In this document: piece after piece, positions 35,453 through 47,732 of the stretch | How positions within the stretch are numbered: the first letter of the stretch is position 1 | Layout of the letters: each line of letters begins with the position of its first letter | Origin: Rhododendron vialii | Taxonomy: Eukaryota; Streptophyta; Magnoliopsida; Ericales; Ericaceae | Reading direction: 5' to 3' | DNA: 64,000 bases | Assembly: GCF_030253575.1 (NCBI RefSeq) | Contig: NC_080560.1 | Coordinates: 32,229,501 to 32,293,500, forward strand | The notes under the pieces: generated by a model | Database searches by the model: none | The model's input: the letters and a program-made list of their open reading frames with translations, nothing else | Told to the model about the DNA's origin: nothing | Program-made: the position numbers and the translations under genes

Positions 35453-37109
35453 TTAAACACAACATTGTAGCTTGGGCAACATGTCGTCAATAAGCCATTC
35501 AGCCATCCTCTTATATGCTGCTTCTGTCAGATGAATACCATCCCAACTTATGAATTGATTAGGATTTGGACAGACCGGAACCTCGGAACTACACAAATTG
35601 GTCAAATCAAAATTGTAATCCCCACCAATTCCACAACAAGCCTTCAGCGTAGACTTGCCATCAAATCCTAGATGTTAAAAAAAAAAAAAAAAAAAAACCG
35701 AATGCAATATTAGTCATGATTAATGAGTAAATCGATACTATTGGCGTGTTCTTCTTGTTGCGAGGTAAATAAGCTCACCAAGATGTACGGCATGATTGAA
35801 AAGCCATTGGAAGGCACGGTTGTAATCAACATAAACGATAATAACATCAGGATACTCTCTTTTCAATTCCTGGATGGCTTCTTGTAACTTTTTATTGTGG
35901 TAGTACGCGAAGCTATTGATTTCTTTCAAGCACCCATGCTTATCATAGGCACTTGAGTTGCTTGTTTGATATAATGTTAGGATGGCTGGAAAACAACCAT
36001 TTGCAAAAATGCCAGGGACTACCACCCTAACAGCTCCGTAGCTCATGATCACCCGCTGCAACTCATATAAAAGATCGATCGAGGTTAAGTTTCATGTTAA
36101 GGAAGTACGTAGTTTCTACTTACTTGATCGATCGATCTTGATGAAAACAAAAACGAGATCTGCTAGCTAGGAAAAAATACCCGAACACCACTGATTATTG
36201 TTGCAACAACTTCAGGTACCAAATTTTTTATCTCCTGCATAGTTTTTCCTTCGATTAATGAGTAGGCATAATCGTTTGCTCCAATCTCTCCAAGCACAAA
36301 AAGAGAGTTCTTTCGCTTCTCCAAGCAGCCTGTTAGTTTGTTGAACTCAATTGGATAAATATACAATTCAAAAGTTAAAATTTAAAATTTAATTATAATT
36401 TCATTTCTCACAGAACATAATTCACTAACTAATAACCTCCTTCTATGGTGCGTGTGCAATCGAGATGTTTAGACATCCAATCGAGTTGCACTTTGAGTGA
36501 GTTGTTAGTATACAGGTTTACGATATTCCTTTTGGCTAGAAACTCTGCTGGTAACGCAGTGGCACCAGCAACGGCGAAGTTGACTCCATGTGTGAAGTCT
36601 GCATCTTTTTCCAAGTAGGGATTAAGAAAGGGAAGGCCAGATGCATTAGCTGCATGTAATTACAGAACAAAATGCAGTTCACTCACTCAAAGTCAAACAC
36701 AAGAAAATTTTAACGCGCGACCAAAAAGATTTTACGATTGTATCTGGAGGTTGTGCATGATATATACAGGTAGTGTAACGTTTCTAGTGTGTGTATATAC
36801 TGTTGCTGACATATCATATGGCATACCGATGAAGTCGATCATGAGCCGACCGTTTGAGGCTCGACCGGTCGCATGCTTGAAAAAAGTTTCACCGTAGGGA
36901 AGCCTTGTGAAAGGTGTGGCTGGACCGATTGGCTTTAGCCGAATTAGATTCCCAGTATCTGAAAGCGAGTCACCAAAATTATAAATCTTCTCAAAAAGAC
37001 AACTAATGAGTGAATTGGCATTGCAGGGATGGGGTTGAAGAAAAAGAAGACAGGAGGAGGCGAGTGTCAGCAGAAATAGAGGGGACACCACAAGCGGGGA
37101 GGAGGCCAT
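35453..37109 (-). CDS. GDSL esterase/lipase, secreted
   Basis: Five exons join in frame to 378 residues: 37109-36827, 36649-36437, 36329-36181, 36055-35779 and 35667-35453, all introns GT-AG. Residues 1-32 form a signal peptide (hydrophobic LFLLTLASSCLLFL core). Block I is NFGDSLSDTGN with nucleophile Ser48; block III GEIGANDY holds the oxyanion Gly and Asn; block V DGIHLTE near the C-terminus supplies Asp and His. The five-exon layout and length are usual for plant GDSL enzymes of the sinapine/acetylajmalan esterase-like group, which hydrolyse ester bonds outside the cell or in the vacuole; the substrate is not readable. The intron before the last exon is only 111 nt with a 20-nt T tract near its acceptor. 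A TATA box lies upstream at 37201-37208. No disabling change was found. Confidence 0.95.
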
Positions 37110-37200
37110 CACTTTAGGAAAGAAGCAATTAGTGTTTGGTAGAGAATCAAGGCCCGAACTTTGGCTGTGATATTGTGGTTGTGGCCTTGGAATGGTTTGT

Positions 37201-37208
37201 AATTTATA
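37201..37208 (-). promoter_or_regulatory. TATA box of the GDSL gene
   Basis: CTATAAATT on the minus strand, 92 bp upstream of ATG 37109. Confidence 0.6.
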
Positions 37209-37954
37209 GAGAGGCAGTTCCTATCGTAATGATGAGAACATTTGTTAATGCTAAAAATGTTCTTGATGGGTATTAATTATCAAAACACGTCATTGGCCAT
37301 CATTTTCCCCTTTCTTTTCTTATAGCTAGGGGACCGAACCAGCTTACGCGCGCTACGACTGATTCTGGAGATCATTAATCCATCTTCTACTAGAGTGAGG
37401 CTCACTTGAAACCGGAGCAGGTGCTCTGTATGGACTGGACCCAAAAGAATTGATTGTACCTGAAAGGTTTTGAACTTGAGACTCTAGGAGGAAGCAGACT
37501 CTCAAGTCTCAGGCTTCGACCTCCAAACCAATCCCTTGAAGTTCCCGTGAAAGCCACTTTTATACGAATAATTATTCAGTGGTTCTATGGCACTGCCACG
37601 TGGTGCCACATCATCTTTTTGAACAACAAATTTCAGTAGAGTTCATAAACTTAGCAGTGGACTTCACGGGAATGTGTCAAAGAGACTCAAGAACACCAAA
37701 TAATTTTTCTTATACAAGGAGTGCAGAGTCTGAACGCTTGATCAAAAATAAAAAATAAAAAATAAAAAAAACGCATGTGCATCAGTAATTTTTACTAGTC
37801 CATAATATATTAAACCTATAATCGTTGACATTTTAAATGAAGTACGAATAAAGAATAAAGACTATATAAAAGCTTGATCGTAAACTGAAACAGGTTGAGA
37901 GAGGAGAGGATGGGAAATTTTATGCTGGCGTTGAGAAATTTTTCATTTTAGGGT

Positions 37955-38158
37955 GGGTATCACATGGTTCCGCTCGGTGCATCCGAGCCGTCTATTTTAG
38001 CTTTGGACGGCTCAGATTTGGAGAAAGAAAGAAGAGAGAGAAAGAGGAGAGAAGTGGTGGGGTAAGAGAAGATTTTATCCATCCAACACACTTTTGGATG
38101 ACTCGGATGAGCTGGTCGGACACCACGCGAGCACGGCCACGTGGTACTCCCATACCCA
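37955..38158. mobile_element. Probable MITE with CCGAGCCGT hairpin
   Basis: It contains GAGCCGTC...GACGGCTC as a short hairpin (37985-38015) and weak inverted similarity between GCATCCGAG on the left and CTCGGATGAG on the right. The CCGAGCCGT core also appears in the palindromic element at 42517-42765. Ends not fixed. Confidence 0.4.
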
Positions 38159-38732
38159 AAAAATTCTCTAACTTCAAACAAGAAACTAAAGATAATCTAG
38201 TCTTCAGTTATGTCAATCAAAAAAACTGACCCCAGGGACGGGTTTTTTTTTTCTTTTTCCCCCTAACATTATATATTTATATACATCAGTGAGATCAAAG
38301 GAAAATTACTACTACTACATTAACAACTAAAAGGAGATTCAACATCTCTCTATAAAGTCGAACCCCAAGCCTTTTCCTTCGAAGCCGAAGGATACAATTA
38401 AACGGGCTAAGAGCCATATCTGATAATATTATCCACCTCCACCGCAAAACTAAACAATATCCCGAAAGAAAATACTCTTGCTTTCTTGACTGTTACTACA
38501 ATGATATTTGATGTTCACAGATGTTTATATTAACAGGAGGAAATTACTTGTATACATGTTGAATGAAGTGCACATCATGTGCCAATGTAAAAGAGCTCCA
38601 TGATTATCTCTCCTACCGATTGGCGGAAAAAAAAAAAAACTTTGGAGATCGAAAAAATCACCTTTGTTTTGTTCCAGAGACCAAAACCAGAGAAACCCCT
38701 TCTGTTCTTTCTGTTTTCCTTTTCCTTTGTTT

Positions 38733-39890
38733 TTAAACCTGTATTGGGAGAGCAAGAAAGATAAGGGCATCAGGATTGGGCACCGGGTACCGGTACCAGT
38801 TGAAAAACCATTGAGAATCAGCTTCCACGGTATAACCATCTTGATTACGGTGCCAACCAAAGTAAGCGTGAGTCTGGTTCTTAATCTCAAAAACACCGTG
38901 ACCAAAACTGGCCTCGCGAAATGCAGAGTTACTTGGCTGTGCCTCTGTGTTCAGCTGCACAACACAGTGACACAAGAACGTTAAGTAGTTTCGGGTAGAC
39001 CTAAAAAATGTAAGCGACAATCAAAGAAGCTTGTGTCATTAATCTTACATGGTTGCCAACCCTTCAATATTTCCTCCATCATCGATGGTTATGTATACGG
39101 GAGCGGATGTGTTTTTCACAAGAGTGCAAAGGCCATTTGTAATATTGTAAGCAATGTTCGAGTATCGTTCCTATCATACACGCATTACAAGTTAAATTGG
39201 GGGAAAGGATTAACTGGTAATTTTAAACAGAAAACTAAGTTGTAACTTGACACTGTAGATGTAATTCTTACGCAAGAAGTTCCAAAGTCATAAATTCCAA
39301 GTTAATTAACTAAAATTTCATGATTTGACATTTATGTGTCTTTGCTTCTGCCGTAAAATTTTCCTCCACATGGAAAATGTCTCCGAGTCCTGGGGCAATA
39401 GTGGACTTACAGATCGTTCATACGAATGAACATGACCAGCAAACACAGCATCAACTTTGTACTGTACAAACCACGACTCAAACTGCACTCTCATGGTTTC
39501 GCCTTCCATATAGTGATAATTGTTGCTATTATACCATGGCGCATGCATAAGAACAATCAACCACGGTGTCTCACTCCTATTGACCTTCGGAAGCTCTGCT
39601 TGCAGCCATAGATATTGGGGTGTATACTTACTTGAAACACATCGATATGTAGAGGTTACCATTATCCATTAGAATTTATATGGAACACCGGAAATGAATT
39701 GGCTAGAAGTTGGATTTGCATTCGAAACGAAATAAAAGCAACATGCTTCTTACCATAAGCTGAATAGGAAGATAAAACAATGATATATGCTGAAGCTCTC
39801 TTGATTGAGTACCAAAAAGAAGAGGTACTATTGGCGGCCCTATAAGGGGTTTGGCACCGGTGACTAAATGGCTTAAATGTTTCTGTTACA
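38733..39890 (-). pseudogene. Purple acid phosphatase, C-terminal fragment (copy 1)
   Basis: Four exon-like blocks on the minus strand encode the C-terminal half of a plant purple acid phosphatase: 39890-39754 ([20 protein letters not shown]), 39630-39411 (LMHAPWYNS and metal-ligand block GHVHSYERS), 39170-39049 ([18 protein letters not shown]) and 38954-38733 ([24 protein letters not shown], ending in a stop). Introns are kept, so this arose by DNA duplication. Joining the blocks with the available GT and AG sites breaks the frame at two junctions (one base short before KYTPQY; two bases extra before the last block). The N-terminal half with the first metal ligands (GDLSYAD type) is absent; beta-galactosidase sequence lies there instead. 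Unusual splicing cannot be fully excluded, but loss of function is likely. Confidence 0.82.
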
Positions 39891-40856
39891 CTGTGCAGAG
39901 AAATCACCACTCCCATATGTTAGAATTCCACTTCTTCCAGCAACAGTGATAGTCCAGTAACAAGTTAGAAATAGATTCATATATCAAGATCGATCAAAAT
40001 GCCGGTTGAGGCAGTAGATGAAACGCATAATGATAGCACCAAAGCCATCATTGTTCACTACATGTGAGGCCCACATGTATGTGAGGAGTTGTGGTCGGAT
40101 TGTTGTATATCTAGACTATTTGTATCCACGTATATAGGAAGTTAAGGAACCGATCTAGTATCTTTCATGCCAATCTATATCTTTCATTGGGAGACATCAA
40201 TTCAAGTTGACAGTCGCCCATATCATGATTCAATCACGGAGTGATGCTTTTTGCCCATTTATAAACAAGTTACAACCACTTTCCTTCCCACGAGCGTAGG
40301 CCACAAAAGCTCAATTAATGTAACAAAAACAAAAAACTATTGTAAGTCTTAACGTGTGTTTTTAGTGGCAACGGAATTATTGGAACCCTTCACACTTCCA
40401 TAGAAAAGATCAAGGGATCAATTCTTCTCAAGAGCAAAGATTTCATTATTTCCTTCCTTGAATATGAGTTACTTCTTTAGTCATTTGTACATTGGTTGAT
40501 GCGGTATCGATTGAGCTTTAGTATGATTGTGAGCTTATGTCTCATTTGATATACTTCAAAATTCAAATACTTATATACTTTCTATCACTTTGTAATAAAG
40601 AAACATATGTTTATTATTGCAGTTTGTGCAATCAACCGATAGTTGATCACCCGTGCACATTAAGAGGGATCATAGAGGCAAAGGTTGATTGTTTCTCCTA
40701 TTGGTTCATATCTAGTGGTTTCTTTTGCAGATATTATACACTATCAACCTTTTTTGCAATGGCCAGATGAAAAAGAAAAAAAAACTTTCTTGGCAATGGC
40801 GGGTCAAAAGGGGTGTGGACTCAAAGTGGTATACCACAAGATTAGTTATATATAAG

Positions 40857-40932
40857 CCACGTTTACCTCAAATGTGTATTTGGCAATTTAATAGCCATGT
40901 TTACTTCAAATGTGTATTTGGCAATTTAATAC
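40857..40932. repeat. Short tandem duplication, 38 bp x 2
   Basis: AAATGTGTATTTGGCAATTT and its flanks occur twice in a row. Confidence 0.8.
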
Positions 40933-40958
40933 CCGTGGCACAACATCTCAACCTTTAC

Positions 40959-43945
40959 TCAGAAACAACAAAGAGCAGGACACATTCCGTTCGCTGCCAT
41001 CCTAACATTTGCTAAATGTATACTATGAGAGAAATTCCATTTTTCCGATACCATATACCACGTAAGGGGCTGTGGACTTCTTGCAAATAAGGATTCGGGC
41101 ATCCAGCCAACAGATGAAACTCCAATCGGAGAACCTAGATTCATCCTTTCTCCTCTAAGCCCAACCTGAGGAATCAAAGCACTAATGAGGTGAAGCTTCT
41201 AAAGAAGGAATTTCACAAGATTATACACAAGTCAATAGGATTTATTAACCTTGTATGACCATTTCTGCCAGGATAAGTCCCTCTTTCCCTTGTCTAAACC
41301 ATGTAGAACAACTCCTTGTACTCCTGTTTTCCATGTCTCAAAATGGGCCCCATTGTTCTTCAACAACAAACAAATCTTGGTAAATTTCATGTAAACTAAC
41401 AAATTAAATGAAAGACATCAACTACTTATGTCATTAGTTACAGTATTAATTGAAAGCAAAAGTGCAAAACATCTCTTTTAGAAAAAAATATGACGGACAA
41501 TGAATAATATGATGAATATATTTTGAGACTATTCTTGGTGTTTCCCATGCTTAAATGCAGCATATGTAGGCCGTGTCGTATCAAATTAGTGCATTTCTAT
41601 AAAAGTTTCATTCAGATACGTAAGATTTATCAAACTAACCGGCAATCCAACAACTACACCGAGAAGGGAAATTCTGATTCTTCCAGCATGCAGATTGACT
41701 TTTCCTGTAAAAGTAAATCTTCTGTTCTCCCCAGATCCAAAAGCAGACCCTATAGTTCAAGGGTAACATAACTATCGCTCAAGGGTAACAAAAAATTCGT
41801 CTAAATTATTGTCTCTTCTTGATAATGTATGTGAGTACTAGTTGGAATTAGTTTAGTACTGATTAGTTAAAAGACGAAGAATTCAACGATTTACCGGATA
41901 GGTGTCCATTTGCAAACACATGCAATGCATCACCAGATGACTACACAGTGAGTGTGATATGCTGGCCTCGACGAAGAAATGATTCAGGCGGAATCAACAC
42001 TGGAATGTTCATCTTATCAGAAAACTTAGCACCAATGCAGGTTATGAAACCTTCCAAAATGCAATACACTTTCAATTCTGTTCAATCTCTCAACTAGTCG
42101 TGTACCAGAGGTAGTCTCTGATATCTCTGCTAACATTTAGTTGATCTGTTGTCCAATAGATCAATTGTTGGTATCATCATTAGCAGAAGTCAAATCTTCA
42201 CTGAATGTTTCCCAAGAGAGAAGCTTAGCATTAGTTAGCAACATCTGCGATGTTTGAACCACCTCATACTCGTAAAACTTCAGTATATAAATTTGTCCAA
42301 GATTAATCTATGTGGAACGTTAGTCTTAAATCAATTAGTTTCCAAACTGTTAGGCTGGAAAAGGACAGTCTATTGATGTGAAGAACATAGGATGTACTGA
42401 AGGTGGTGAAGAGAGGATGCTCCAAGTGAAATAAGGCAATATAAGGAAGGCATCATATTAGATCAAGAAATTTTGGGGAAACACAAAACAGTTCCACCTT
42501 AAATTAGGAGAAATCCTATATGTACCGACCATTTTTGTAGGGAAACCGTACCGACGGCCGCGCGCGGCCGTCTCCGGCCACCAGACGGCCGATCCGAGCC
42601 GTCCAAAAATTTAATACACGAAAAATAGGGTGTTTAGATCAAGCACCCTACACACATCGGATGCCGTTGATTCCCGCGTTAGGCCCCTCGGTTTTTTTTT
42701 TAAAAAATTTTGGACGGCTCGGATCGGCCGTCGGTATGCTCCGGTCGGTGTAAATAGCAGTACTCTTAAATTAGTAGGTGTGTCTTTTTCTAATTACCTT
42801 GGCAGTGTTAAAGACGATATTTTTGCAATCCGGAAGAATGCTGATGGACCAAGGAGGGAGGTCATAGTACATGTTATTAAATCTAACCCTCGCAACTGTC
42901 AGCGAATTTGCATCATGGATTAGTGGACCAAGGGAACTGAAGAGAAATTAACAAGAAATGCTTTCAGCTTCATTATCTTCTTATCTTTTCCTTTTCCTTC
43001 TCCAAAAATCCATGATCCAAACACATCATTAGAATACATTCTCACTCAAAGTTGCTAAGCTAAGCATCCTTGAAATTGAAGAAGGTGACAACCCTGTTCA
43101 TCACTTCCTAACATAGTAGCAGTAGGATTAGCAGAAACTAAAGCTCGCTCGCACAGCTTAATAACTCTATGCAGCTCCTTCACATTTAAGACACATTTAA
43201 GAATGCAGTTTCCATTGTTGTCTAGTAGATGTGTTTAGCTTTTCTCACCATATTCACTAATTGGAGCATCATAGTCATAGCTAGTAGTGATGAAAGGGCT
43301 TCCTGCTGTTCTTCCAAAGTTGGTCCCTCCTTGATACTGTCAAAGCAACAAGATCACATCCTGATGAAAAGATGAAATGCACATAACAAGAAACAAAATG
43401 CACAGAGAGAGCTTCGAAGAGCAATAGCCTCTCGATTTCTGACTAATAAACCTAAAAAACGACAATGACACAAAAAATAGCTGACAAGATCATAGTTTCA
43501 AACTGTGATTGGTTAGTAACATTTGAACAATTATCTTTTAATATAACAGCTGACTTAGATTTCAAGCTTCATTTTCTGGTATGTTTTTCTTAGAAAATAA
43601 AGAAAGTTAGTCCCCTTTTAACTCCTTTCTTTACTTTTTCTCACTTGAAAAATTCACAACAATACGTTGTTTCAACTTTCAACATAACATGGGATTGACA
43701 CTGACCATGTGATATTCACAAATGTGCCTCCCTTTTGAATGAAGCAGGCCACTGCATATGCTGGGCGCTGCTGAATTGGGCCATCTATAAATTGACCAGA
43801 GAGCAAGTAAATACGTGATCTAACGGAGTAGGTTTAAGATAGACCTTAGCTTTTCAACTTATCAGCCAATCCAAGCCTCGGTCCACATTGCGGGTTTGTA
43901 AGGTTTGTTTGGAGAGAAATAATCGCAGTAGAAACCATTGCACAT
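40959..43945 (-). pseudogene. Beta-galactosidase (GH35), internal fragment with introns
   Basis: Blocks on the minus strand follow the order of a plant GH35 beta-galactosidase: 43945-43864 ([15 protein letters not shown], then a stop), 43784-43706 (RPAYAVACFIQKGGTFVN), 43336-43249 ([20 protein letters not shown]), about 43190-43085 (KELHRVIKLCERALVSA), about 42005-41896 (SFLRRGQHITLTV, stop, then SSGDALHVFANGHLSG), about 41748-41641 (NRRFTFTGKVNLHAG), about 41358-41250 ([14 protein letters not shown]) and 41168-40985 ([13 protein letters not shown]). In-frame stops, shifted blocks and absent ends (no N-terminal catalytic part, no C-terminal lectin part) mark it as dead. A palindromic MITE sits in it at 42517-42765. 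Family enzymes act on cell-wall galactans. Confidence 0.9.
42517..42765. mobile_element. GC-rich palindromic MITE inside the beta-galactosidase remnant
   Basis: The arm GACGGCCGATCCGAGCCGTC (from 42584, about 28 bp with its AT tail) is matched inverted at 42705-42732. Outer ends ACCGACCATTTTTGTAGG and GGTCGGTGTAAATAGC are also partly inverted. A GCCGCGCGCGGC palindrome lies at 42557-42568. Confidence 0.75.
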
Positions 43946-44055
43946 ATTAATCTGTATTACCAAGATTTTGCAAGTAACTTGAATTATATATTGCTAGTGC
44001 GAAAGATTTAAATGTTAGATAATCCCTCAAACATTCAAAATGTGGACAGTTAAGT

Positions 44056-45015
44056 TAATAATGCAAAATTTCTGGCCATTGATCTTATGTGGTTGCCAAC
44101 CCTTAAACGTTTCCTCCATCACCAATGGTAATGTATACGGGAGCAGACTGGTTATTCTGACGGAGTGCAAAGGGCATTAGCAACATAATGTATGTTGGGT
44201 AAAAATACCCGATCACCCGCACAACGAAAGCGTAATGAAAAATAATCACACACAAAAGAGACACAAGATTACGTGGTTCCCCAAACTCGGGTACGTCCAC
44301 GGAGAGATAGAGTAATCCACTATAACAATAAAGAGTACAATGGTGAGATACAAATACACCCTCACTTGATATTTTTCCCACACTCTTTTTCTTCACTGTT
44401 ACAACCCCTTTTCTCTCGGCTCTCACACAGTCACACACAAAGTATTGACTTTTCTTGGTGATTGTTTTCTGCCTTTTTTTTACTCTTACCCAATTCTCGG
44501 CACAGGATGTCCCTATTAATTGGCTTGACAAAGGCTGGCACACAAAGCCTCTTCACCTGCCGAGATGCTTCTGGAACTAGCCACAAATGCTCCTCTTTGG
44601 AACAAAGCACAAACTTGCCCACTTAATTCCCTTAAACATTTAATTAACTCAGCCAACACCAAACAAACCACTATGGCCTTTTCTTTTTCAAAACAGCATT
44701 AACACCACATGGGCAAAACCCAACAATGTAAGCAATGTTAAATACTCATTCCTGTCATACATTGATATGGATTACAAGTTAAACTAGGGGAAAAGAATAA
44801 CTGGTGATATTACACGGAAAACTAAGCTTGTCAGACTCTCTAGACATAATTCACATAAGGAGATTGTCCAAAGTTCTGAATTTTCAAGTTAATTAACTAA
44901 ATTCTCACAATATTTATGCGATCATGCTTCTGCCATAAAATTTCCTCCACATCAGCAAAATCTATGAGTCCTGGGGCAATAGCGGACTTACAAATTGTTC
45001 AAACGCAGGAAAATA
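44056..45015 (-). pseudogene. Purple acid phosphatase fragment (copy 2), split by a solo LTR
   Basis: Reading on the minus strand, 45015-44726 and 44192-44056 align with copy 1 at 39430-39045, including the same intron and the exon for [23 protein letters not shown]. The Glu codon after GGN is a TAA stop, and the donor ACCATGTAAG of copy 1 is ACCACATAAG here. A 533-bp solo LTR interrupts the exon. Homology to copy 1 fades just beyond 45015, within the GHVHSYERS exon. Confidence 0.88.
44193..44725. mobile_element. Solo LTR, 533 bp, with perfect ends and target duplication
   Basis: Starts TGTTGGGT and ends ACCCAACA (8-bp perfect inverted ends), flanked by the 5-bp duplication ATGTA (44188-44192 and 44726-44730). 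The undisturbed paralogue at 39045-39430 lacks the insert, which proves the insertion. The sequence ACACAAGATTACGTGGTTCC near 44265 resembles the region found in Copia-type LTRs of plants; the family assignment is tentative. Confidence 0.93.
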
Positions 45016-45200
45016 ACAAAATCACTCGTAGTTGATTATGGTCGTTCATTGCTTACAAAAGAAGAAGAGAGGGAAATGAGAGTAGAGAGAGAAACAAATG
45101 GATCTCATATTCTTTGTTCAATGATATACAAAGAGAAGTCTCTGCTGTTTTACACATCAGTAGCTGTAGTGATTTCCTTTACAAATAGAAAGAACCTACT

Positions 45201-45378
45201 CTCTTACACAATCAGTTGGACACATTCTTGTCTCATCTTCTGTGAGTTGCCTTGACAATTACCTTACAGGACACATTCTTGTCTCATCTTCTATGAGTTG
45301 CCTTGACAATTACCTTACACAATCAGTTGGACACATTCTTGTCTCATTTTCTGTGAGTTGCATTGACAATTACCTTAA
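45201..45378. repeat. Tandem repeat, 51-60 bp x 3
   Basis: CACATTCTTGTCTCATCTTC followed by GAGTTGCCTTGACAATTACC occurs three times (at 45221, 45272 and 45332). It abuts the left end of the large palindrome. Confidence 0.9.
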
Positions 45379-45406
45379 AAATCAGAGCCTCCAGTAAAGC
45401 GGGGGG

Positions 45407-45532
45407 CTGTCTTTTAAACTGGTAAACCTGATTGGGGTTCAACTAATATCTGAGTTCTAATTCACAAAGGTCAGGATTTGAATGCCTATCGCCGCACACA
45501 TTTCCTTTGTATTCCAGTCCGTAGGTAAGCCT
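45407..45532 (-). pseudogene. Choline transporter-like gene fragment, left arm
   Basis: On the minus strand the frame reads RLTYGLEYKGNVCGDRHSNP, then LELRY followed by a stop where the right arm and the CTL family have Trp, then LNPNQVY. The fragment ends where the inverted duplication ends. Confidence 0.85.
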
Positions 45533-47732
45533 AATGATTCACATGACAACTTATCATCACAATCACAAAGAAATTAAACAAGAAAATGAAGTCATGCATG
45601 ATGCAAGCACCAAAATGGGAACAAATAGAATGAATCAACATGCACTCAAAAAAACAAGCCTATTGCATAGATTCGCTCAAGTTACACTTCTTTATGCCAA
45701 TGTTGAGAATTGACAACAGTAAGTTCATGAATCCATTTTTCTGTATCTATCTTTAAAATGACCTATCAAGGAAGAATGACTGAGTAAGAAGAGGAGGTGT
45801 TATCAAGGACGCACCATAAGTTACAAGTCTGACAGTTTAAGGCTATATAAGATGCATTTTTGGAATGCACCTAAGATTAAAGTAACAGGCAACTATTACC
45901 CCAAATAATCCTTAGAAGAGCACAACACTACATTTCAATACTATTAACTTATGATAGCTTCTTCGATCTTAGATAGAAGAAAGCTCCAGCAATCCACCTA
46001 AACTTGATAATTTCGGAAGCTTAATATACTGTATACGCCATAACCAGAAGCTCTAACAATGCTAAATTCTACATCTTTATAACTAATAGCCTTAAATAGG
46101 AGTCTATAACAGTGCTTAACATATTCATATGCCCAAAACATGGGGGATGTAGGAAAAAATTCTTCACTCAAAAATTAAGCAAAAAGAATCGGTTCAATTA
46201 AATTAATTTCACAAGCCCTAAATTTTTTTGGTTTGAACAAGTTACAGTTAAATTAAAGGCTAGAATCGACTAAAATTGTAGGGGTCTAACAACCAGAGAG
46301 AGAATGAGACCTTGGTGGTCGGTAATGGCGCTGGTGGTGGCGTCGTTGCTGGGCCCAAGAGATTTTCGCTACTGCTAATGGTCACCGAAGGTGGTAACCG
46401 CGTCGTATTCGTTCGTTCTTTCCCTCCTCCAAATCTAGGGAAACAAAAATTTTCAGCGATTTTGTATTTTTTGGCAGCTGCTGGGCCCACCCACCATGTC
46501 GAGAACCGTAGATTTATTGTAAGCCAAACCCAATACTCCTTCCCCCATCGAGGCTCTAGCCGTCTATATAAACCTCTTCTTTCCCTCTTTTATCTGTCAT
46601 GTAGACAGCAAATTTCTTCAGGTTCTCCTGTGTACCGCACTACCACTCGTTTGTGTCATCAGCATACTCCCCTTCAGCGGCTGTGTACATCTGGCGAATT
46701 CATTGGCGCTACCGACGACTTTTGAGTTCACGGCGACGTCGCCGACAGCAAAGTTCTCGCATGAATCGCCGCTGCGGAGTTTTCGCATGAGTTGGAGAAG
46801 GCCTTGGTGTTTGACATTCCAGAGCTACCGAACTAGATCCACTGGTGTGCTATAATTCCACCTCTGAAAATCTCATGCGGCGACATGCGCTCCTACTCTA
46901 TGCTGACATTTTGAAGGTGAAACATAGGGCATCACGGAAGGCCTTTTCAAAGTCGCCAACGAACAAGCAGCCGGGGCGGCCGTTCCATCCCGGATCTTCG
47001 CCGTCTTCTGAATCTCTGCCGTTGTCTGAGAGGAGTCGAGGGAGATTCAGATGACGGCAGAGATTCAGAAGACAACAGAGATCCGAGATGGAACAGCCGC
47101 GACGGCTGCTTGTTCGTCGGCGGCTTCGGAAAGGCCTTCTGTGCCATGTTGCCCTATGTTTCACCTTTAAAATGTCAGCATAGAGTAGGAGCGCACGTCG
47201 CCGCAGTGAGATTTTCAGAGGTGGAATTGTAGCACACCAGCGGATCTGGTTCGGTAGCCTCCGAAATGTCAAAACACCAAGGCCTTCTCCAACTCATGCG
47301 AGAACTCCGCAACCGGCAATTCATGCCAGAACTCTGCCACCGGCTCCGGTGATGCCGCAGTGAACTCAAAAGTCGTCAATAGCGTCAATGGATTCGCCGG
47401 ATGTACACAGCCGCTAAAGTGGAGTATGCTGATGACACAAACGAGTGGTAGTGCGGCACACGGAGAACCTCAAGAAATTTGTAGTCTACGCAACAGAAAA
47501 AAAAAAGGGATAGAAGAGGTTTATATAGACTGCTCGAGCCTCGATGGGAAGGGGGAAGAAGTATTGGGTTTGGCTTACAATAAGTCTACGGTTCCCGACC
47601 CTATTTCCCGACTTGGCTCCTGATGCTGACATGGCGGGTGGGCCCTACGTCAGCAGCTACCAAAAAAAAAATATACAAAATCGTTGAAAATTTTTGTTTC
47701 CCCAGATCTAGAGGAAGGAACGGAGAGAGAGA

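Noticed and set aside
3232-37109. A specialised-metabolism gene cluster made of the BAHD acyltransferase and the GDSL esterase
   Set aside because: They are about 31 kb apart with a chromatin gene and a transposon block between, and both families are very large. No third pathway gene is present.
38733-39890. Purple acid phosphatase as a functional gene
   Set aside because: The N-terminal half is missing and two exon junctions do not keep frame with available splice sites.
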